From Luteibacter yeojuensis (GTDB taxonomy: Bacteria; Pseudomonadota; Gammaproteobacteria; Xanthomonadales; Rhodanobacteraceae): a stretch of 64,000 nt of DNA. This document shows positions 8,897 to 19,084 of the stretch, piece by piece; within the stretch, counting starts at the first letter, position 1, and each line of letters starts with the position of its first letter. Both the position numbers and the translations under genes were made by a program. Location of the stretch: NCBI RefSeq assembly GCF_000964085.1, contig NZ_JZRB01000046.1, positions 1-64,000 of the forward strand. Reading direction: 5' to 3'. The notes under the pieces are model-generated. The model was not told the origin of the DNA. It made no database searches and was given only the letters and a program-made list of their open reading frames with translations.

Positions 8897-11083
8897 TCAG
8901 CCCGCGGGGACCGCCACGCCGCCGTAGCGCTCCAGGAGCTGGGCCTGGGCATCGCGTACCGGGGCCCCGCTCGCCGGTTGCACCAGGGCATAGGTGCCAT
9001 CGGGCTGCTGCAGCCAGGCCGAATGGTTGTCCGCGAGGTACAGGTCGAGTTCCTTGCGGACCCGCTGCTGCAACTTCTTGCCCTCGATGGGGAAGCAGGT
9101 CTCGACGCGGCGGTCGAGGTTGCGCTCCATCATGTCGGCGCTCGCCAGGTAGAGCTCCGGCTCGCCGTCGTTGTGGAACCAGTACACGCGGCTGTGCTCG
9201 AGGAAACGGCCCACCACCGAGCGCACGCGGATGTTCTCCGATACCCCCGGCACGCCAGCGCGCAGGCAGCACATGCCGCGGACGATGAGGTCGATCTTCA
9301 CGCCTGCCTGGCTCGCCCGGTAAAGCGCGCGGATCATCTTCGGGTCGGTGACGGCGTTGAGCTTGCAGACGATCTCGGCCTTCTTGCCCGCGGCGGCGTT
9401 GGCCGCCTCGCGCGCGATCAGCTCGAGCAGGGTTTTCTTCAGCGTGAACGGCGCATACAGCATGCGCTTCATCTTCAGCGCCTTGCCCATGCCCGTGAGG
9501 AGCCGGAAGAGCTTGTGCACGTCGTCGCACAAGGCTTCATCGGAGGTGAGGAGGCTGTAATCGGTGTAGAGGCGCGCGTTGCCCGAGTGGTAATTGCCGG
9601 TGCCAAGGTGCGCATAGCTCACCAGCTTGCCGTTCTCGCGGCGCTGCACGTAGGCGAGCTTGGCATGCGTCTTCACGCCCACCACGCCATAGGTGACCAC
9701 CGCGCCTGCCTGCTGCAGGCGCGAGGCGAGGCTCAGGTTCGACTCCTCGTCGAAGCGGGCGCGCAGCTCGACCACCGCGGTGACCTCCTTGCCCGCGCGT
9801 GCCGCTTCCACCAGCGCGTCGACGATCTCGGAATTGGCGCCGCTGCGGTAGAGCGTCTGCTTGATGGTGAGCACCTGCGGATCCTTCGCGGCCTGGCGGA
9901 GGAAATCCACCACCGGCGAGAAGGATTCGAACGGGTGGTACAGCAGGATGTCCTGCTTGCCGATGACCGAGAACATATCCTCGGCGGCCGCCAGGGCCTT
10001 CGGCAGGGCGGGGACGAACGGCGGGTATTGCAACTTCGCGTAGTCGGGCTTCAGCGTCATCTCGAAGAGGCGCGCCAGGTTCACCGGGCCGTTCACTTCG
10101 TAGAGCGAATCCGCATCGAGCGCGTACTGCTTCAGCAGGTAGTCGACCAGCGGCTTCGGGCAGTTGTCGGCCACCTCCAGGCGCACGGCATCGCCATAGC
10201 GGCGCGAGAAGAGTTCGCCGCGCAAGGTGCGGGCAAGGTCTTCGACGTCTTCGGGGTCGATGGAAAGATCGGCGTTGCGGGTGAGGCGGAACTGGTACGA
10301 GCCCAGCACGCGCATGCCCGGGAACAGGTCGTCGGCGTGTGCGTGGATGATGGACGACAGCAGCACGTAGTTGTCGCCGTCCTCGCACACGTCCGCCGGC
10401 AGGCGGATGATGCGCGGCAGGATGCGCGGCGCCGGCACGATGGCCAGGCCCGAATCACGGCCGAACGCATCGGTACCCTCGAGCTGCACGATGAAATTAA
10501 GGCTTTTGTTGACCAGGCGCGGGAACGGGTGCGTCGGGTCGAGGCCGATGGGCGTGATCAGCGGCGCCACTTCATGGCGGAAATAACGGCGCACCCACAG
10601 CTTCTGTTTCTGCGACCACTGGTTGCGGCGCACGATGCGGATGCCTTGCTCCGCCAGCGCCGGCAGGATCTTTTCATTGAGGATGGCGTACTGGCGTTCG
10701 ATCTGCTTGTGCGCGATCTCGGAAATCTCGGCGAGGACGCGGCGCGGGGGGATGCCATCGGCGCCGATCACCTCGTGGTCGAACGCGATCTGCTGCTTCA
10801 GGCCCGCGACGCGGATCTCGAAGAACTCATCCATGTTGGACGAGAAGATGAGCAGGAACTTCAGGCGTTCGATCAGCGGCTTGGATTCATCCAGTGCCTG
10901 GTCGAGCACGCGGATGTTGAACTGCAACTGCGACAGTTCGCGGTGGATATACAGCGCGGGGTCGTTGACATCTGCGGCGGGCACGTCCGCGGGCGGCGGC
11001 GGGGGTGCCTTGGCGGCGGGCACCTTGGCGCTGGGCGCCTTCGCGGGGGCGGTTGGTTCGGTGGCGTTCGTCATCGTGTCCAA
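8897..11083 (-). CDS. ppk1: polyphosphate kinase 1
   Basis: A 728-residue PPK1, which polymerises the gamma-phosphate of ATP into polyphosphate. After a low-complexity Ala/Pro/Lys N-terminus (about 1-38), the four-domain core begins with [12 protein letters not shown]. The autophosphorylated histidine is in VKTHAKL (about residue 473), and the second essential histidine is in [10 protein letters not shown]. HREISxLxFNxRVL, [11 protein letters not shown] and LYHPFESF are further family signatures. The length matches the family apart from the extended N-terminus. The start could be at MDTM or the internal MTNAT three codons later. It is flanked by ~110-base gaps on each side and has no ppx gene next to it. 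Confidence 0.95.
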   Translation of the reverse strand: MDTMTNATEPTAPAKAPSAKVPAAKAPPPPPADVPAADVNDPALYIHRELSQLQFNIRVLDQALDESKPLIERLKFLLIFSSNMDEFFEIRVAGLKQQIAFDHEVIGADGIPPRRVLAEISEIAHKQIERQYAILNEKILPALAEQGIRIVRRNQWSQKQKLWVRRYFRHEVAPLITPIGLDPTHPFPRLVNKSLNFIVQLEGTDAFGRDSGLAIVPAPRILPRIIRLPADVCEDGDNYVLLSSIIHAHADDLFPGMRVLGSYQFRLTRNADLSIDPEDVEDLARTLRGELFSRRYGDAVRLEVADNCPKPLVDYLLKQYALDADSLYEVNGPVNLARLFEMTLKPDYAKLQYPPFVPALPKALAAAEDMFSVIGKQDILLYHPFESFSPVVDFLRQAAKDPQVLTIKQTLYRSGANSEIVDALVEAARAGKEVTAVVELRARFDEESNLSLASRLQQAGAVVTYGVVGVKTHAKLAYVQRRENGKLVSYAHLGTGNYHSGNARLYTDYSLLTSDEALCDDVHKLFRLLTGMGKALKMKRMLYAPFTLKKTLLELIAREAANAAAGKKAEIVCKLNAVTDPKMIRALYRASQAGVKIDLIVRGMCCLRAGVPGVSENIRVRSVVGRFLEHSRVYWFHNDGEPELYLASADMMERNLDRRVETCFPIEGKKLQQRVRKELDLYLADNHSAWLQQPDGTYALVQPASGAPVRDAQAQLLERYGGVAVPAG

Positions 11084-11194
11084 GCGTCAATCCTCGTCGC
11101 GGCGTGCGACGTCCCCGATGGTACGCCGCCCGGGGAGGATATGACCGCGCTTTTACACGGCCGTGACATCGATCAGGGAAAACGGCCCGGGTGG

Positions 11195-12241
11195 CTAGAC
11201 AATGAGCGGCTCGGGCTCGAGCGTGATGCCGAATGCCGCCTGCACGCCCGCGATGACCTTCTGCGCGAACGCCCATAGCTGCGGGCCCGTGGCCTTGCCG
11301 TGGTTGACCAGCACCAGGGCGTGCCGGTTCGACATACCCGCATCGCCGTCGCGCTGGCCCTTGAAGCCCGCGGCCTCGATGAGCCAGCCGGCCGAAATCT
11401 TCGCCGTGCCGCCGGCATGGGGCCACACCGGCAGGCCGGGGTGGGCGAGCGCGAGGGCGTCGGCCTGGGCCTGGGCCACCACGGGGTTCTTGAAGAAGCT
11501 GCCCGCGTTGCCGATGACCGCCGGATCGGGCAGCTTGCGCGAGCGCAGGCGCACGACGGCCTCGGCCACGTGGTAGGGGGTGGGGCGCGCGATGCCCATG
11601 TGTTCCACTTCCTCGCGGATGCCTGCGTAATCGAGTGATAGCGGCCGCTCGCGGGGCAGGGCGAAGGTGACCGCCACGACGATCCAGCGGCCGGCCTGCT
11701 GCTTGAAGCTGGAATCGCGGTACGAGAACGCGCACGCGGCCTTGTCGAGCACGACGAACTCGCCGGCGTGCGTGTCGTACGCCTCGACGGTATCGATGAA
11801 CTCCGCCACTTCCACGCCGTACGCACCGATGTTCTGGATGGGGGCGGCACCCACCGTGCCCGGGATGAGGATGAGGTTCTCCAGGCCGGCGTAGCCCTGG
11901 CCCAGCGACCAGCGCACGAAATCGTCCCAGCGCTCGCCCGCCGCCACGCGGATGAGTACGCGGTCGTCGCGCTGGAAGGTCTCGACGCCCGCATTGGCCA
12001 CGGCCAGCACGGTGCCGTCGAAGTCGCCCTTGATGAGCATGTTGCTGCCTTCGCCCAGCACCATGACCTTGCCCGCTTTCACGGCGGGGAAGGCAAGGAT
12101 CCCGGGGATCTTCAGCGGGTCGCGCACCTCGGCCAGCAGCTTCGCGCGCGCATCGACGCGCAGCGTGTTGCGGCCGCCGAGCGGGGCGTCGGAGGTGAGG
12201 GTGAAGCCGCCCATATCGACGGGCGCATTGTTGAGCGTCAT
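11195..12241 (-). CDS. murB: UDP-N-acetylmuramate dehydrogenase
   Basis: A 348-residue type I MurB of the Escherichia coli kind. It reduces UDP-GlcNAc enolpyruvate to UDP-MurNAc using FAD and NADPH, in the cytoplasmic part of peptidoglycan synthesis. FAD-binding blocks LGEGSNMLI and [27 protein letters not shown] are present, as is the catalytic serine in [12 protein letters not shown] and the C-terminal LEPEPLIV acidic end. The start overlaps the pyrD stop by four bases (ATGA), so it is translationally coupled. It is the last gene of an ALDH-methyltransferase-pyrD-murB unit. Confidence 0.95.
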   Translation of the reverse strand: MTLNNAPVDMGGFTLTSDAPLGGRNTLRVDARAKLLAEVRDPLKIPGILAFPAVKAGKVMVLGEGSNMLIKGDFDGTVLAVANAGVETFQRDDRVLIRVAAGERWDDFVRWSLGQGYAGLENLILIPGTVGAAPIQNIGAYGVEVAEFIDTVEAYDTHAGEFVVLDKAACAFSYRDSSFKQQAGRWIVVAVTFALPRERPLSLDYAGIREEVEHMGIARPTPYHVAEAVVRLRSRKLPDPAVIGNAGSFFKNPVVAQAQADALALAHPGLPVWPHAGGTAKISAGWLIEAAGFKGQRDGDAGMSNRHALVLVNHGKATGPQLWAFAQKVIAGVQAAFGITLEPEPLIV

Positions 12242-13266
12242 GCGAGGATCCCGCGGCGGCGGATTTCCGCCACCGCCTCGTTGATCAAGCCGGGGCCGCG
12301 ATACACGAGGCCCGAATACACCTGCACCAGCGAGGCGCCGGCCTCGAGCTTGGCGGCGGCGGTGTCGCCGTCGAGGACGCCACCCACGCCGATGATGGGC
12401 AGGAGGCCACCCACGCGCCGCGCCATGCCGCGCAGCACCGCCGTCGATTTCTCGAACACGGGCTTGCCGGAGAGGCCGCCGGCCTCGCTGGCGAAGCGAT
12501 GGCCCGCCACGGTATCGCGGTCAACGGTGGTATTGGTGCAGATCACGCCGTCGATGCCCGAGGCAAGGAGTACCTCGGCGATGGCGTCGAGCTCGGCCTC
12601 GGTGAGGTCGGGTGCGATCTTCAACAGCATGGGCTTGCGCTGGCCGTGCTGGCCCGCGAGGCGCTCTTGCGCGTCGCGCAGCGTGCCGATGAAGCGGCGC
12701 AGCGTGTCTTCTTCCTGGAGATCGCGCAGGCCCTGGGTATTGGGTGAGCTGATGTTCACCGTGATGTAGCTCGCCAGCGGGTAGGCGCGTTCCAGGCACA
12801 GCAGGTAATCGTCGGTGGCGCGCTCGTTGGGCGTGTCCTTGTTCTTGCCGATGTTGATGCCGAGCACGCCGCGGTAGCTGGCCTTCTCCACGTTGCGCAC
12901 GAGCGCATCGATGCCGCCGTTGTTGAAGCCGAGGCGGTTGATGACGGCTTCGTGCTCAGGCAGGCGGAACATGCGTGGCTTGTCGTTGCCCGGCTGCGGC
13001 CGTGGCGTGACGGTGCCGATTTCCACGAAGCCGAAGCCCAGCGCGGCAAGCCCGTCGAGGTGCTCGCCGTTCTTGTCCAGGCCGGCGGCGAGCCCCACGG
13101 GGTTGGGGAAGCGGATGCCGAAGACCTCAACCGGCAGGTCGGCCGGCGGCGTGTTCACCAGGCGGGAAAGCCCGCTGCGCTGGGCCACGTCGGCTGCGTA
13201 GAGCGTGAGGCCGTGGGCTGTCTCGGCGTCGAGCTTGAAAAGGAGCGGGCGGATCAGGTCGTACAT
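12238..13266 (-). CDS. pyrD: dihydroorotate dehydrogenase, class 2 (quinone)
   Basis: A 342-residue class 2 enzyme that oxidises dihydroorotate to orotate in pyrimidine synthesis and passes electrons to quinone at the inner membrane. The N-terminal amphipathic segment ([20 protein letters not shown]) that docks on the membrane is present. FMN contacts are seen in [12 protein letters not shown] and VGGVLDG, and the catalytic-base serine of class 2 lies in [14 protein letters not shown]. Length is normal. It shares one base with the methyltransferase stop upstream (TGATG) and four bases with murB downstream. Confidence 0.96.
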   Translation of the reverse strand: MYDLIRPLLFKLDAETAHGLTLYAADVAQRSGLSRLVNTPPADLPVEVFGIRFPNPVGLAAGLDKNGEHLDGLAALGFGFVEIGTVTPRPQPGNDKPRMFRLPEHEAVINRLGFNNGGIDALVRNVEKASYRGVLGINIGKNKDTPNERATDDYLLCLERAYPLASYITVNISSPNTQGLRDLQEEDTLRRFIGTLRDAQERLAGQHGQRKPMLLKIAPDLTEAELDAIAEVLLASGIDGVICTNTTVDRDTVAGHRFASEAGGLSGKPVFEKSTAVLRGMARRVGGLLPIIGVGGVLDGDTAAAKLEAGASLVQVYSGLVYRGPGLINEAVAEIRRRGILA

Positions 13267-14033
13267 CAGGCGTCCGGGCGGCCCGCGAACACGCGGGTGT
13301 CGTAATCGTAATCGACCGTGCCGGCGTCCTGCGTGGCCTCGAACAGCGAGCGCAGGGCGGCCAGCATCGGCTCATGGTTGGGGTGGCCTGGCTTGGGCGC
13401 GTAGGACGACGACATGAGCCTGCCCTGCAACTGGTCGTAGTCCAGCTTCTGCCCATGCGGGAACGACGCCATGCCGCGGTAGCCATGGCCGAACCAGCGC
13501 GCCATGGCATCGTCATCGGCGTAGCGCTCGGCGACGCTGACGTAATCCACGCCGTACTCGTGCAGGATGCGCTCGTAGCCCTCGAGGAACGGGGTGCCGA
13601 CCAGCCGGCGCGTGTTCCACATCACGGCGACGAGGCCGCGCGGCGAGAGCAGGCGGCGGAATTCGTCGCGCGTGGCGGCCTTGTCGAACCAGTGGAACGC
13701 CTGCGCGGCGGTGACAAGGTCGACCGAGCCCCCGGGCAGCCCGGTGGCCTCGGCCGTGCCCTCGGCCGCCGTGAAGCGCCCCTCGCCGCCGAGCCACTGC
13801 GTGGCGGCGGCGCGCATGGCGGCATTCGGCTCCACGGCGGTAACCCGGTGCCCGGCATCGAGGAACAGCTTGCTGGAGATGCCGGTGCCCGCACCGATGT
13901 CGGCCACGGCCCAGTCGGGGTCGACGCCCAGGCCATGCAGCCAGCCGACCACCGCCGCGGGGTAATCCGGCCGGTAGCGGACATAGTCCGCGACGCGGTC
14001 GGAGAAACGTTCCGTCGAGCGCAGGTCGGCCAT
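13266..14033 (-). CDS. class I SAM-dependent methyltransferase
   Basis: A 255-residue methyltransferase with the Rossmann motif I ([15 protein letters not shown]), acidic residue after strand 2 ([10 protein letters not shown]) and motif with [15 protein letters not shown] type ([15 protein letters not shown]), the pattern of Methyltransf_11/25 proteins annotated as small-molecule methyltransferases. The substrate is unknown. An AAGGG ribosome-binding site precedes the ATG, 15 bases after the stop of the ALDH7-type gene, and its own stop overlaps the pyrD start. Being between lysine-type and pyrimidine genes says little about its role. Confidence 0.85.
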   Translation of the reverse strand: MADLRSTERFSDRVADYVRYRPDYPAAVVGWLHGLGVDPDWAVADIGAGTGISSKLFLDAGHRVTAVEPNAAMRAAATQWLGGEGRFTAAEGTAEATGLPGGSVDLVTAAQAFHWFDKAATRDEFRRLLSPRGLVAVMWNTRRLVGTPFLEGYERILHEYGVDYVSVAERYADDDAMARWFGHGYRGMASFPHGQKLDYDQLQGRLMSSSYAPKPGHPNHEPMLAALRSLFEATQDAGTVDYDYDTRVFAGRPDA

Positions 14034-14048
14034 GGCGTTACCCTTTCG

Positions 14049-15584
14049 TCAGAAGTCGAACTTGATGCCCTGGGCCAGCGGCAGCGCATCGGAGTAGTTG
14101 ATGGTGTTGGTCTGGCGGCGCATGTAGACCTTCCATGCGTCGGAGCCGGATTCGCGGCCACCGCCGGTTTCCTTCTCGCCACCGAAGGCGCCACCGATCT
14201 CCGCGCCCGACGTGCCGATATTGACGTTGGCGATGCCGCAATCGGAGCCCGCGGCCGACAGGTACTGCTCCGCCGCCTTCAGGTCCTGGGTGAAGATCGA
14301 CGACGACAGGCCCTGCGGCACGGCGTTCTGCATGTCGATGGCTTCGTCCAGCGAGTCGAACGGCATGACGTACAGGATGGGCGCGAACGTTTCGGCCTGC
14401 ACCACCTCGTCGCTGTTCTTCAGGCCCGTGACGATGGTGGGCAGCACGAAGTTACCCTTCCGGTCGGAAAGCGCCTTGCCGCCCGTGCGGATGTCGCCGC
14501 CGGCCGCCGTGGCCTTCTCCACCGCGGCCAGGTACGCCTGCACGCCTTCCGGGCTGTTCAGCGGGCCCATGAGCGTCGTGCCCAGGGTCGGGTCGCCGAT
14601 CTTCTGCTCGACCTGGCCGTAGGCCTTCACCAGCGTGTCGACGACGGCATCGTGGATGGACGCGTGCACGAACAGCCGGCGCGTGGTGGTGCAGCGCTGG
14701 CCCGCGGTGCCGACGGCGCCGAAGACGATGCCCGGGATGGCCAGCTTCAGGTCGGCCGACTTGTCGAGGATGATGGCGTTGTTGCCGCCGAGCTCGAGCA
14801 GGCTGCGGCCCATGCGGCGCGCGACGCGCTCGCCCACCATGCGGCCCACCTTGGTGGAACCGGTGAAGCTGATGAGCGGGATGCGCTTGTCGTCGACGAA
14901 GGCCTCGGCCAGCTCGGTGCCCGCGTCGTTGAAGAGGAAGAAGATATCCGGGAAACCGGCATCCTTCAGGGCCTCGTTGCAGATCTTCATCGTGGCGATG
15001 GCCGAGAGCGGGGTCTTCGGCGAGGGCTTCCAGATGCAGATATCGCCGCAGATGGCGGCAAGGAAAGCGTTCCACGCCCACACGGCGACGGGGAAGTTGA
15101 AGGCGCTGACGATGCCGACCAGGCCCACCGGGTGCCACTGCTCGTACATGCGGTGGCCCGGGCGCTCCGAGTGCATGGTGTTGCCATAGAGCATGCGGCT
15201 CTGGCCGACGGCGAAATCGGCGATATCGATCATTTCCTGCACTTCGCCATCGCCTTCGGGCTTGATCTTGCCCATCTCCAGCGCCACGAGCGAGCCAAGG
15301 GCATCCTTGTGCCGGCGCAGGGCCTCGCCGCAAAGGCGCACGGCCTCGCCACGGCGCGGTGCCGGCGTGGTGCGCCATACCGCGAAGGCTTCCTGCGCGC
15401 GCTTGATGATCGCCTCGTAATCCGCCTTGCTGCTGGCGTTGACCGTGGCGATGACCTCGCCAGTGGCCGGGTTGGCCGGCGAGAGCGTGCCGGCGCCCGC
15501 GCCAGTGGCCCATTCGCCGCGGCCAAGGTAGGTGCCGGACTCGGTCGCGTTGAGGCCGAGCGCTTTCAGGATCTGGGCGGACAT
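14049..15584 (-). CDS. ALDH7-family aldehyde dehydrogenase (piperideine-6-carboxylate / aminoadipate semialdehyde type)
   Basis: A 511-residue NAD-dependent aldehyde dehydrogenase. It resembles the ALDH7 (antiquitin) family, which oxidises L-piperideine-6-carboxylate / 2-aminoadipate 6-semialdehyde in lysine breakdown. Typical residues are [20 protein letters not shown], the catalytic glutamate in [11 protein letters not shown], the nucleophile in [12 protein letters not shown], and the ALDH7-type tail [19 protein letters not shown]. Length matches. It is the first gene of a unit with the methyltransferase, pyrD and murB. Together with glutaryl-CoA dehydrogenase at 3-4 kb it suggests lysine catabolism. 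Substrate is inferred from family resemblance. Confidence 0.88.
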   Translation of the reverse strand: MSAQILKALGLNATESGTYLGRGEWATGAGAGTLSPANPATGEVIATVNASSKADYEAIIKRAQEAFAVWRTTPAPRRGEAVRLCGEALRRHKDALGSLVALEMGKIKPEGDGEVQEMIDIADFAVGQSRMLYGNTMHSERPGHRMYEQWHPVGLVGIVSAFNFPVAVWAWNAFLAAICGDICIWKPSPKTPLSAIATMKICNEALKDAGFPDIFFLFNDAGTELAEAFVDDKRIPLISFTGSTKVGRMVGERVARRMGRSLLELGGNNAIILDKSADLKLAIPGIVFGAVGTAGQRCTTTRRLFVHASIHDAVVDTLVKAYGQVEQKIGDPTLGTTLMGPLNSPEGVQAYLAAVEKATAAGGDIRTGGKALSDRKGNFVLPTIVTGLKNSDEVVQAETFAPILYVMPFDSLDEAIDMQNAVPQGLSSSIFTQDLKAAEQYLSAAGSDCGIANVNIGTSGAEIGGAFGGEKETGGGRESGSDAWKVYMRRQTNTINYSDALPLAQGIKFDF

Positions 15585-15607
15585 GACGACTCCTCGTTAA
15601 AACGGGG

Positions 15608-15616
15608 ATTCTAGCA
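15608..15616 (-). promoter_or_regulatory. extended -10 promoter for the ALDH7-pyrD-murB unit
   Basis: Read on the minus strand, TGC-TAGAAT is a good extended -10 element, followed by an untranslated leader and a GAGGAG ribosome-binding site before the ATG at 15584. No strong -35 is visible, which is acceptable for an extended -10 promoter. Confidence 0.45.
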
Positions 15617-15753
15617 AACGACTCCTTCACAACCCGTTGTGCGGCGCGGGACGAACGTCTAGGCCCCGTCGAGACGCCAGGAACTTGCGACCACCGTGCG
15701 ATGACGCCCGCAAGCCCATGCTCTGCCTGTCTTTGTGCTTCCTGGAGCCATCC

Positions 15754-16014
15754 ATGACCCACGTCTACGAGGTGCCGTACTTCCCTGAAGAAGACCTCGG
15801 CTGGCCTGTGAGGGTCGACGGCAGGGTGGTGGCGCGGTGCGGTTCGCGCTATGACGCCCTTATGACCGCCATGAACAACGCGGCCGCCGAGGGCGGCGAC
15901 GCCAGCATCGGCATCGAGGGGGCGGATGGGGTCTGGCGGCCGTTCGGCAGCGACGCCAAGCGGCCCGCCCGGGTGCCACGGATGCCCGCGCGGCGGTTCT
16001 CCGTGGTGCGTTGA
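15754..16014 (+). CDS. small DUF2188-like protein
   Basis: An 86-residue basic protein. It has the layout of DUF2188-type small proteins: a short beta-rich stretch (GWPVRVDGRVVARCGSRYDA), a helix (LMTAMNNAAAEGG), then a strand with IGIEGADGVWRPFG. The C-terminus is Arg/Pro-rich. The ATG at 15754 (MTHVYEV) was chosen because the upstream frame is arginine-rich and has no family resemblance. Its stop lies three bases before the stop of the convergent phosphatase gene. Function unknown. Confidence 0.65.
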   Translation: MTHVYEVPYFPEEDLGWPVRVDGRVVARCGSRYDALMTAMNNAAAEGGDASIGIEGADGVWRPFGSDAKRPARVPRMPARRFSVVR

Positions 16015-16017
16015 GGC

Positions 16018-16467
16018 CTACCTGAGGTAGGGCAGCCAGCCACGTACGCCATCGTCGATGCGGGCGTACACATGTTCGAAGGCTTCGTGGCCCTGGCGGT
16101 AGGGGTCCGGTACATCGCGCTTGCCGGTCCAGTGGTCGAGCAGGTAGAGCTTGCCGCGGGCCTCGGGGGCCAGCCGCGCCATGGCATCGAGGTGCCACTG
16201 CTCCATGCCGAGCACCAGGTCGGCCTCGTGGAGCATCCTGACGGTGAGCTTGCGTGCGACGTGCGGCGTGCCGTCGATGCCATTTGCCGTGAGCAGCGTG
16301 AGGGCATCGGGTTCGACGGGGTGGCCATCGAGGCCGGAGAGGCCCGCGCTGGTGACCTCGGCCGACGAGCCCAGGTGATGGCGCAGCACGTACTCCGCCG
16401 TGGGGCTACGGCAGATGTTGCCTACGCATACGATCAGGATCTTCTTGAACACCCGGGCATGGTACAT
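16018..16467 (-). CDS. low-molecular-weight protein-tyrosine phosphatase (Wzb/Etp-like)
   Basis: A 149-residue low-molecular-weight tyrosine phosphatase. The phosphate loop CVGNICRS (CX5R) is near the N-terminus and the general acid aspartate lies in VPDPY. Enzymes of this group, such as Wzb, dephosphorylate BY-kinases that control capsule and exopolysaccharide assembly. The divergently placed UDP-sugar dehydrogenase and epimerase genes fit that role, although no tyrosine kinase is visible here. The start may be the ATG at 16467 or a GTG five codons later (giving MFKKILIVCVGN, closer to relatives). Confidence 0.9.
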   Translation of the reverse strand: MYHARVFKKILIVCVGNICRSPTAEYVLRHHLGSSAEVTSAGLSGLDGHPVEPDALTLLTANGIDGTPHVARKLTVRMLHEADLVLGMEQWHLDAMARLAPEARGKLYLLDHWTGKRDVPDPYRQGHEAFEHVYARIDDGVRGWLPYLR

Positions 16468-16529
16468 GATCGCCGATACCGCGATAATTCGACCTTGCCG
16501 GCAGGGTGCCCGGCGCGCACGAGCATCGC

Positions 16530-17810
16530 ATGCAAAACCTTGAAGTGGCAAAGATCGCGGTCGTGGGCCTGGGTTACGTGGGCTTGCCGCTGGCCGTCGA
16601 GTTCGGCAAGGTGTTCGATACTATCGGGTTCGACATCAGCGCGGCACGCGTCGATGCCCTGCGGCAACGTGACGACCACACGCAGGAAGTCGGTGCCGAC
16701 GATATCGCTGGCGCCACCCGGCTCAGCTTCACGGCGCAGGCCGCCGATATCGCTTCGTGCCATGTCTACGTCGTCACCGTGCCCACGCCCGTGGACGAGC
16801 ACAAGCGCCCTGACTTCAGCCCGCTCATCGAAGCCAGTCGCACCATCGGCACGCTGCTGAAGCAGGGCGACATCGTCATCTACGAATCCACGGTCTACCC
16901 CGGGGCCACCGAGGAAATCTGCGTGCCGGTGCTCGAGCGCGCATCGGGTCTTGCCTTCAACGAAGGCTTCTATGTCGGCTACAGCCCCGAGCGCATCAAC
17001 CCGGGCGACCGCGAGCGCCGCCTCACCACCATCCCGAAAATCACCTCGGGGTCGACGCCGGAGGCGGCGGCGTTCGTCGATGCGCTTTACCGGCGCATCA
17101 TCGTCGCCGGCACGCACCGCGCGCCGTCGATCAAGGTGGCCGAGGCCGCCAAGGTCATCGAGAACACGCAGCGTGATGCCAACATCGCCTTGATCAACGA
17201 GTTCGCGCTCATCTTCCATCGCCTCGGGATCGATACCACCGACGTGCTAGCGGCCGCGGGCACCAAGTGGAACTTCCTGCCGTTCAAGCCCGGCCTGGTG
17301 GGTGGCCACTGCATCGGGGTGGATCCTTACTACCTCATCCAGAAGGCACAGGCCGTCGGTTACTTCCCCGATATCCTGCTTGCATGCCGCCGCATCAACG
17401 ATGCGATGGGCAGCCACGTGGCCAGCGAGGTGGTGAAACTCATGATCGGGCGCGGCCATGCCATCCGCGATAGCCGCATCCTGGTGCTTGGGCTCACCTT
17501 CAAGGAAAACTGCCCCGACCTGCGCAACACCCGCGTGGTAGACCTCGTGCGTGAATTCGAGGGCTACAGCGCGCGCGTGGATGTCTACGACCCGTGGGCC
17601 AACGCACGCGAGGCGCGCGAGGAATACGGCCTCTCGCTGCTCGATGCGCCCCCCGCGGCAGGCGAGTACGACGCCATCGTGGTCGCCGTGGCGCACGACC
17701 AGTTCCGCCAGCTGGGTGCAGAGGGCATCCGTGCGCTCGCCCATGGCCGCGCGGTGGTCTACGACATCAAGGGCATCCTGCCTCGCGACGCGGTGGACGG
17801 CCGCCTGTGA
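16530..17810 (+). CDS. nucleotide-sugar dehydrogenase (TviB/WbpA type)
   Basis: A 426-residue UDP-sugar 6-dehydrogenase that uses NAD to oxidise a UDP-hexose or UDP-N-acetylhexosamine to the uronic acid. NAD-binding AVVGLGYVGLPLAVEFGK opens the protein, VTVPTPVDEHKRPD follows, and the catalytic cysteine is in GGHCIGVDPYYL. The form of VPTPVDEHKRPD and YSPERINPGD is that of the TviB/WbpA group (UDP-GlcNAc or UDP-GalNAc), rather than plain UDP-glucose dehydrogenase. An epimerase gene follows in the same direction. It would supply acidic sugars to exopolysaccharide or O-antigen. Exact sugar is inference. Confidence 0.9.
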   Translation: MQNLEVAKIAVVGLGYVGLPLAVEFGKVFDTIGFDISAARVDALRQRDDHTQEVGADDIAGATRLSFTAQAADIASCHVYVVTVPTPVDEHKRPDFSPLIEASRTIGTLLKQGDIVIYESTVYPGATEEICVPVLERASGLAFNEGFYVGYSPERINPGDRERRLTTIPKITSGSTPEAAAFVDALYRRIIVAGTHRAPSIKVAEAAKVIENTQRDANIALINEFALIFHRLGIDTTDVLAAAGTKWNFLPFKPGLVGGHCIGVDPYYLIQKAQAVGYFPDILLACRRINDAMGSHVASEVVKLMIGRGHAIRDSRILVLGLTFKENCPDLRNTRVVDLVREFEGYSARVDVYDPWANAREAREEYGLSLLDAPPAAGEYDAIVVAVAHDQFRQLGAEGIRALAHGRAVVYDIKGILPRDAVDGRL

Positions 17811-17895
17811 TAGCACCAACGGCATAGCCGGCCCATGTGGCCGCCCGGGGCGGCCGCCGTTATCCTAGCGGGGCCCAACCAAGCAAGGTCGCACC

Positions 17896-18906
17896 ATGAA
17901 AGTCCTCGTCACGGGAACCGCCGGCTTCATCGGCTCGCACGTCGCCATGAAGCTGCTGGAGCGCGGTGACGAAGTCATCGGCTTCGACAGCATGAACGAC
18001 TATTACGACGTCACGCTGAAGCATGCGCGCCTGGCCCGGTTCATCGACCACCCCAACTACACGCACGTGCAAGGCGACCTGGCCGATCGCGACGCGGTGG
18101 AGCGCCTCTTCGCCGAGTACGCGCCCGAGCGCGTGATCCACCTCGCCGCGCAGGCGGGTGTCCGCTACGCCGCGCAGAACCCGCATGTGTACGTGGCCAG
18201 CAACGTCACGGGCTTCCTGCACATCCTCGAGGGCTGCCGCCACCACGGTGTCCAGCACCTGACCTTCGCCTCCACGAGCTCGGTATACGGTGCGAACCGC
18301 CTCATGCCGTTCTCCGAGCACCGTTCCACCGAGCACCCGCTCACGTTGTACGCGGCCACCAAGAAAGCCAACGAGCAGATGGCGCACAGCTACGCGCACC
18401 TGTACGGCATCCCGTGCACGGGCCTGCGCTTCTTCACCGTGTATGGCCCCTGGGGCCGACCCGACATGGCTTTGTTCCTGTTCACCAGGAACATCATCGA
18501 GGGCAAGCCCATCGACGTGTTCAACCATGGCCACCACAAGCGCAGCTTCACCTACATCGACGACATCGTCGAGGGCGTGGTGCTTGCCAACGACCGGCCG
18601 GCGGAAAACGATGCCGCCTGGGATGCCCTGGCGCCGGACCCGGCGACAAGCGGGGTAGGGCCGTACCGCATCTACAACATCGGCAACGAGCACCCGGTGG
18701 AACTGCTCACCTACATCAAGACCATAGAGAAAGCGGTAGGCAAGGCCGCGGTGATGAACCTGCTGCCGTTGCAGGCCGGCGACGTGCCCGATACCGAAGC
18801 CGACGTGACTGATCTGCGCGAGCAACTGGGCTACCAGCCCAAGGTGCCGGTGGAGGAGGGTGTCGCCCATTTCGTCGACTGGTACCGCGGTTACTACAAG
18901 GTTTGA
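17896..18906 (+). CDS. NAD-dependent epimerase (UDP-glucuronate 4-epimerase type)
   Basis: A 336-residue extended short-chain dehydrogenase/epimerase. The NAD motif GTAGFIGSH, the [15 protein letters not shown] segment characteristic of UDP-glucuronate 4-epimerases, the serine in [14 protein letters not shown] and the YxxxK pair in [10 protein letters not shown] are all present. It interconverts the C4 configuration of a UDP-uronic acid or UDP-sugar. The preceding dehydrogenase probably provides its substrate and both serve surface polysaccharide synthesis. A GC-rich hairpin (GGCCGCCCGGGGCGGCC) lies in the 85-base gap between the two genes. Confidence 0.9.
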   Translation: MKVLVTGTAGFIGSHVAMKLLERGDEVIGFDSMNDYYDVTLKHARLARFIDHPNYTHVQGDLADRDAVERLFAEYAPERVIHLAAQAGVRYAAQNPHVYVASNVTGFLHILEGCRHHGVQHLTFASTSSVYGANRLMPFSEHRSTEHPLTLYAATKKANEQMAHSYAHLYGIPCTGLRFFTVYGPWGRPDMALFLFTRNIIEGKPIDVFNHGHHKRSFTYIDDIVEGVVLANDRPAENDAAWDALAPDPATSGVGPYRIYNIGNEHPVELLTYIKTIEKAVGKAAVMNLLPLQAGDVPDTEADVTDLREQLGYQPKVPVEEGVAHFVDWYRGYYKV

Positions 18907-18933
18907 TGCGCAGACGGTATCCTTAGCCCGATT

Positions 18934-19010
18934 GGCCCCGTAGCTCAGCTGGATAGAGCGTCCCCCTCCTAAGGGGAAGGTCGCCCGTTCGAATCGGGCC
19001 GGGGTCACCA
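18934..19010 (+). tRNA. tRNA-Arg (anticodon CCT)
   Basis: A full cloverleaf can be drawn: acceptor GGCCCCG/CGGGGTC with encoded CCA, D-stem GCTC/GAGC, anticodon stem TCCCC/GGGGA around loop CTCCTAA, and T-stem GCCCG/CGGGC around TTCGAAT. The anticodon CCT reads the AGG codon. A TATCCT element 11 bases upstream may be its -10. Confidence 0.97.
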
Positions 19011-19084
19011 TTTCGAAGCACTTCTGGCCATGGGCCGGGCGAGGCCATAAGCTCGACGGGACGCCTTTGCCCCCGGAGCGATCC

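Noticed and set aside
8753-11278. Long plus-strand frame of 841 codons opposite ppk1
   Set aside because: Shadow frame running over ppk1, whose active-site motifs are intact.
13374-15614. Long plus-strand frame of 746 codons opposite the methyltransferase and ALDH7 genes
   Set aside because: It spans two well-supported genes on the other strand and has no ribosome-binding site or recognisable domain.
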